A model generated the notes under the pieces. That model did no database searches and was not told where the DNA came from. It was given only the letters and a program-made list of their open reading frames with translations. The position numbers and the translations under genes were made by a program. Shown piece after piece: positions 62,481-64,000 of a stretch of DNA of 64,000 bases. Positions within the stretch are counted from its first letter, which is position 1. Each line of letters opens with the position of its first letter. The stretch is from Frigidibacter sp. ROC022 (GTDB taxonomy: Bacteria; Pseudomonadota; Alphaproteobacteria; Rhodobacterales; Rhodobacteraceae). The DNA lies in contig NZ_JANQDU010000005.1 in assembly GCF_024723735.1 (NCBI RefSeq), positions 181,962-245,961 on the forward strand. The letters are read 5' to 3'.

Positions 62481-63821
62481 TTATTCTGCCGGTTCTTTTG
62501 CAAATTTCGGGCTGTTCTTGCGGATGGTCTCCATGTTGTTCCGGTTGGTCAGGAACTTGTCCTTCTCATAGGTCCCTTCGGGGATGTCGAAATACCCCGC
62601 CGCAAGCTGTTCGGGCGAGGTCTGCTTCATCTCGATCGAATCGAAGGGGCAGACATCCATGCAGAGTTCGCAACCGATGCATTTGTCGGTGTGGACCGCC
62701 ACGGTACCCTCGGTGGTTTGCGACAGGGCCTCGTAGAAACAGACCTGGATGCAGATGTTGCAGGTCGGGTTCTTGCAGGTGTCGTCGTTGACCACCGCAT
62801 GCATCCGGTTCTTCGCGAACTGTTCCGAGTAATCCTTGACCGAACGTTTCGAGGCGATGCCGATCATGTCATCGACGCTGTCGTAGCCATGCTCGTCCAT
62901 GAAGCTCTCGACGCCTTCGATGATCTTCGGCAGCCACTTGATGCCCTTGACCATCAGCACTGAACCGACCTGGACGATCCCGGCGCCGGCCATCAGGAAC
63001 TCGACCACGTCGCGATGGTCGAAGATGCCGTTCGAACCGGTGATCGGCATGCCCAGTTCTTCATGGATGCGATGCACCCACCGCAGGCTGAGCGGCTTCA
63101 CCCAGGTGCCGCCGATCCCGGCCGGTCCGCCGATCCGCGGCTGCCCGGTCTCGATGTCGACGACAAAGCCGGTGTATCGGTTCATTGCCGTCACCGCCGC
63201 GGCGCCGCCCTCGCGGGCCGCCTTCGCCACTTCCAGCGGCCGCGACTGGTCCGGGGTCAGCTTGACCACCACCGGGATGTCCACCGATTCGCAGACCTGC
63301 CGCGTCACCTCGAAGGCGACTTCCGGCTCCTGCCCGATCATCGAGCCGCCATGCACCCCGGGCATCATCGCCGGATGCGGGCAGCCGAAGTTCAGTTCGA
63401 CCATCGGCAGGCCGCAATCCTCGATCGTCCGGCAGATGTCCTTCCAGCCGTTCACGTCCTTGGCCCCGGCGCTGCCGATCAGATGCGCCCCGCGCTCGGC
63501 GGCATATTTCTGGGTCTCGATCAGGTCCGGGATCCAGTCCTTGTAATAGGTGCTGGAATAGCCCGAGCGGCTGTAGAACACGAAGTCCCGCGCCGCCTTG
63601 CCGCGGATGACGTCGCCCTTGGCGTTCATCACGCAGTATTTCGAGTTCTGCGTCAGCCGCGCCATGTCGTCGATATCGGTCAGCGTCTTGATGATGGCGC
63701 CGGAGGCGCCGTAATCGAAACACTGCCGCATGAGGTCGGGGCTGTTTGTCGTCTCCAACGATGCGATGACCACGGGGTTTTTGAACCTGACCCCGCAGAA
63801 GTCCACGCTCATGTCGGCCAT
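62481..63821 (-). CDS. preA: PreA-like dihydropyrimidine dehydrogenase subunit
   Basis: A 446-residue flavoprotein. The N-terminal dihydroorotate-dehydrogenase barrel has KNPVVIASLETTNSPDL, VELNFGCPHPAM with the active-site region, and PITGSNGIFDHRD for FMN phosphate. The C-terminal domain has two [4Fe-4S] clusters: CKNPTCNICIQVCFYEAL and CIGCELCMDVCP. PreA reduces uracil or thymine, normally with PreT, which is absent here; the ferredoxin and Fpr may replace it. GGAGAC precedes the ATG at 63821. The substrate is inferred to be the hydroxylated heterocycle, not necessarily a pyrimidine. Confidence 0.88.
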   Translation of the reverse strand: MADMSVDFCGVRFKNPVVIASLETTNSPDLMRQCFDYGASGAIIKTLTDIDDMARLTQNSKYCVMNAKGDVIRGKAARDFVFYSRSGYSSTYYKDWIPDLIETQKYAAERGAHLIGSAGAKDVNGWKDICRTIEDCGLPMVELNFGCPHPAMMPGVHGGSMIGQEPEVAFEVTRQVCESVDIPVVVKLTPDQSRPLEVAKAAREGGAAAVTAMNRYTGFVVDIETGQPRIGGPAGIGGTWVKPLSLRWVHRIHEELGMPITGSNGIFDHRDVVEFLMAGAGIVQVGSVLMVKGIKWLPKIIEGVESFMDEHGYDSVDDMIGIASKRSVKDYSEQFAKNRMHAVVNDDTCKNPTCNICIQVCFYEALSQTTEGTVAVHTDKCIGCELCMDVCPFDSIEMKQTSPEQLAAGYFDIPEGTYEKDKFLTNRNNMETIRKNSPKFAKEPAE

Positions 63822-63873
63822 GTTGAGTCTCCTGCGCTGATTCGACCAGCACCGCCGGTCCCCTCTTCCGTTG

Positions 63874-63892
63874 TAAGATGTATACTCCCTTT
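63874..63892 (-). promoter_or_regulatory. Predicted MarR operator, site D (preA)
   Basis: On the gene's strand AAAGGGAGTATACATCTTA, 53-71 bp upstream of the preA ATG; it matches GGAGTATAC of the other sites. Confidence 0.58.
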
Positions 63893-63943
63893 TATTGCCG
63901 TCGGACAAGTGTTTTGACAGATCGGGCTTTGACAGCCAGATTT

Positions 63944-63961
63944 ACGGGGTATACGTCCCAT
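63944..63961 (+). promoter_or_regulatory. Predicted MarR operator, site E (divergent gene at the right edge)
   Basis: ACGGGGTATACGTCCCAT, a dyad with GGGGTATAC / GTATACGTCCC halves, lying 28-45 bp before an ATG at 63989 and divergent from site D. It extends the same palindrome family to the next operon. Confidence 0.5.
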
Positions 63962-63988
63962 CCAGATACCCCAGCAACGGACAGCGCC

Positions 63989-64000
63989 ATGACCCAATCT
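63989..64000 (+). CDS. Start of a divergent gene cut by the window edge
   Basis: ATG ACC CAA TCT (MTQS) with CGGACAG upstream, after a site E palindrome. Only four codons are visible; the call rests on position and the conserved site. Confidence 0.3.

Noticed and set aside
1..64000. CRISPR arrays and rRNA genes
   Set aside because: No regularly spaced direct repeats and no rRNA-like sequence were seen on either strand.

Overview
The window reads as chromosomal DNA of a high-GC alphaproteobacterium, most likely a Rhodobacterales member (Paracoccus/Rhodobacter-like). The reasons are a smo-type polyol transporter led by a SorC-type regulator, a urtABCDE cluster, GC-rich spacer hairpins of a kind common in this group, and long co-directional operons with ATGA stop/start overlaps. 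Nothing in the window fixes a genus. Long antisense open frames opposite real genes are expected at this GC content and are not annotated.

Layout. 1-5746 (minus): HAD phosphatase, SorC-type regulator and a polyol ABC transporter; the ATPase runs off the left edge. 6164-12370 (plus): urea ABC transporter urtABCDE. 12486-14787: EnvZ-like histidine kinase, divergent from an MBL-fold hydrolase. 14848-14922: tRNA-Asn(GUU). 15077-16042: DUF2726 nuclease-like protein. 16033-20155: the wreck of a peptide/amide utilisation operon. It holds a TetR gene with an in-frame stop, the head of a Tat-exported binding protein joined to the tail of an oligopeptide-transporter ATPase, a frameshifted MBL hydrolase, a frameshifted creatininase-family gene and an internally deleted RidA. 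Only the final M19 dipeptidase is intact.

20643-39077 (minus) is the most interesting part: one tight defence operon of about 18.4 kb. In transcription order it encodes DruH-like, DruE-like (together Druantia type III), a type III-like restriction helicase-nuclease (BPTD_3080-like), a 45-codon linker ORF, a NYN-domain nuclease, a beta-class adenine methyltransferase, a DUF4357 protein, and a UvrD-like helicase with an apparent RelE-like N-terminal domain. Most junctions are 4-bp ATGA overlaps. The island is bordered by the decayed operon on the left and an IS5-type transposase remnant on the right.

39938-47681 is a sugar utilisation cluster: a MalK/UgpC-type ATPase, a GntR regulator, an esterase, a sugar ABC transporter, a sugar-phosphate isomerase/epimerase-like protein and a Gfo/Idh/MocA oxidoreductase. 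The layout fits uptake of an esterified sugar. 47701-48603 is an EamA-type exporter. 48686-64000 looks like a catabolic locus for a nitrogen heterocycle: a LivHMGF-type transporter with its binding protein, a MarR regulator, a three-subunit molybdenum hydroxylase (small subunit fused to a CoxG-like domain), ferredoxin reductase, ferredoxin, a DUF2848 protein, an amidase, a cupin and a PreA-like dihydropyrimidine dehydrogenase. Five related palindromes (core GGAGTATACTCC) lie upstream of the transcription units of this locus and suggest one MarR regulon.
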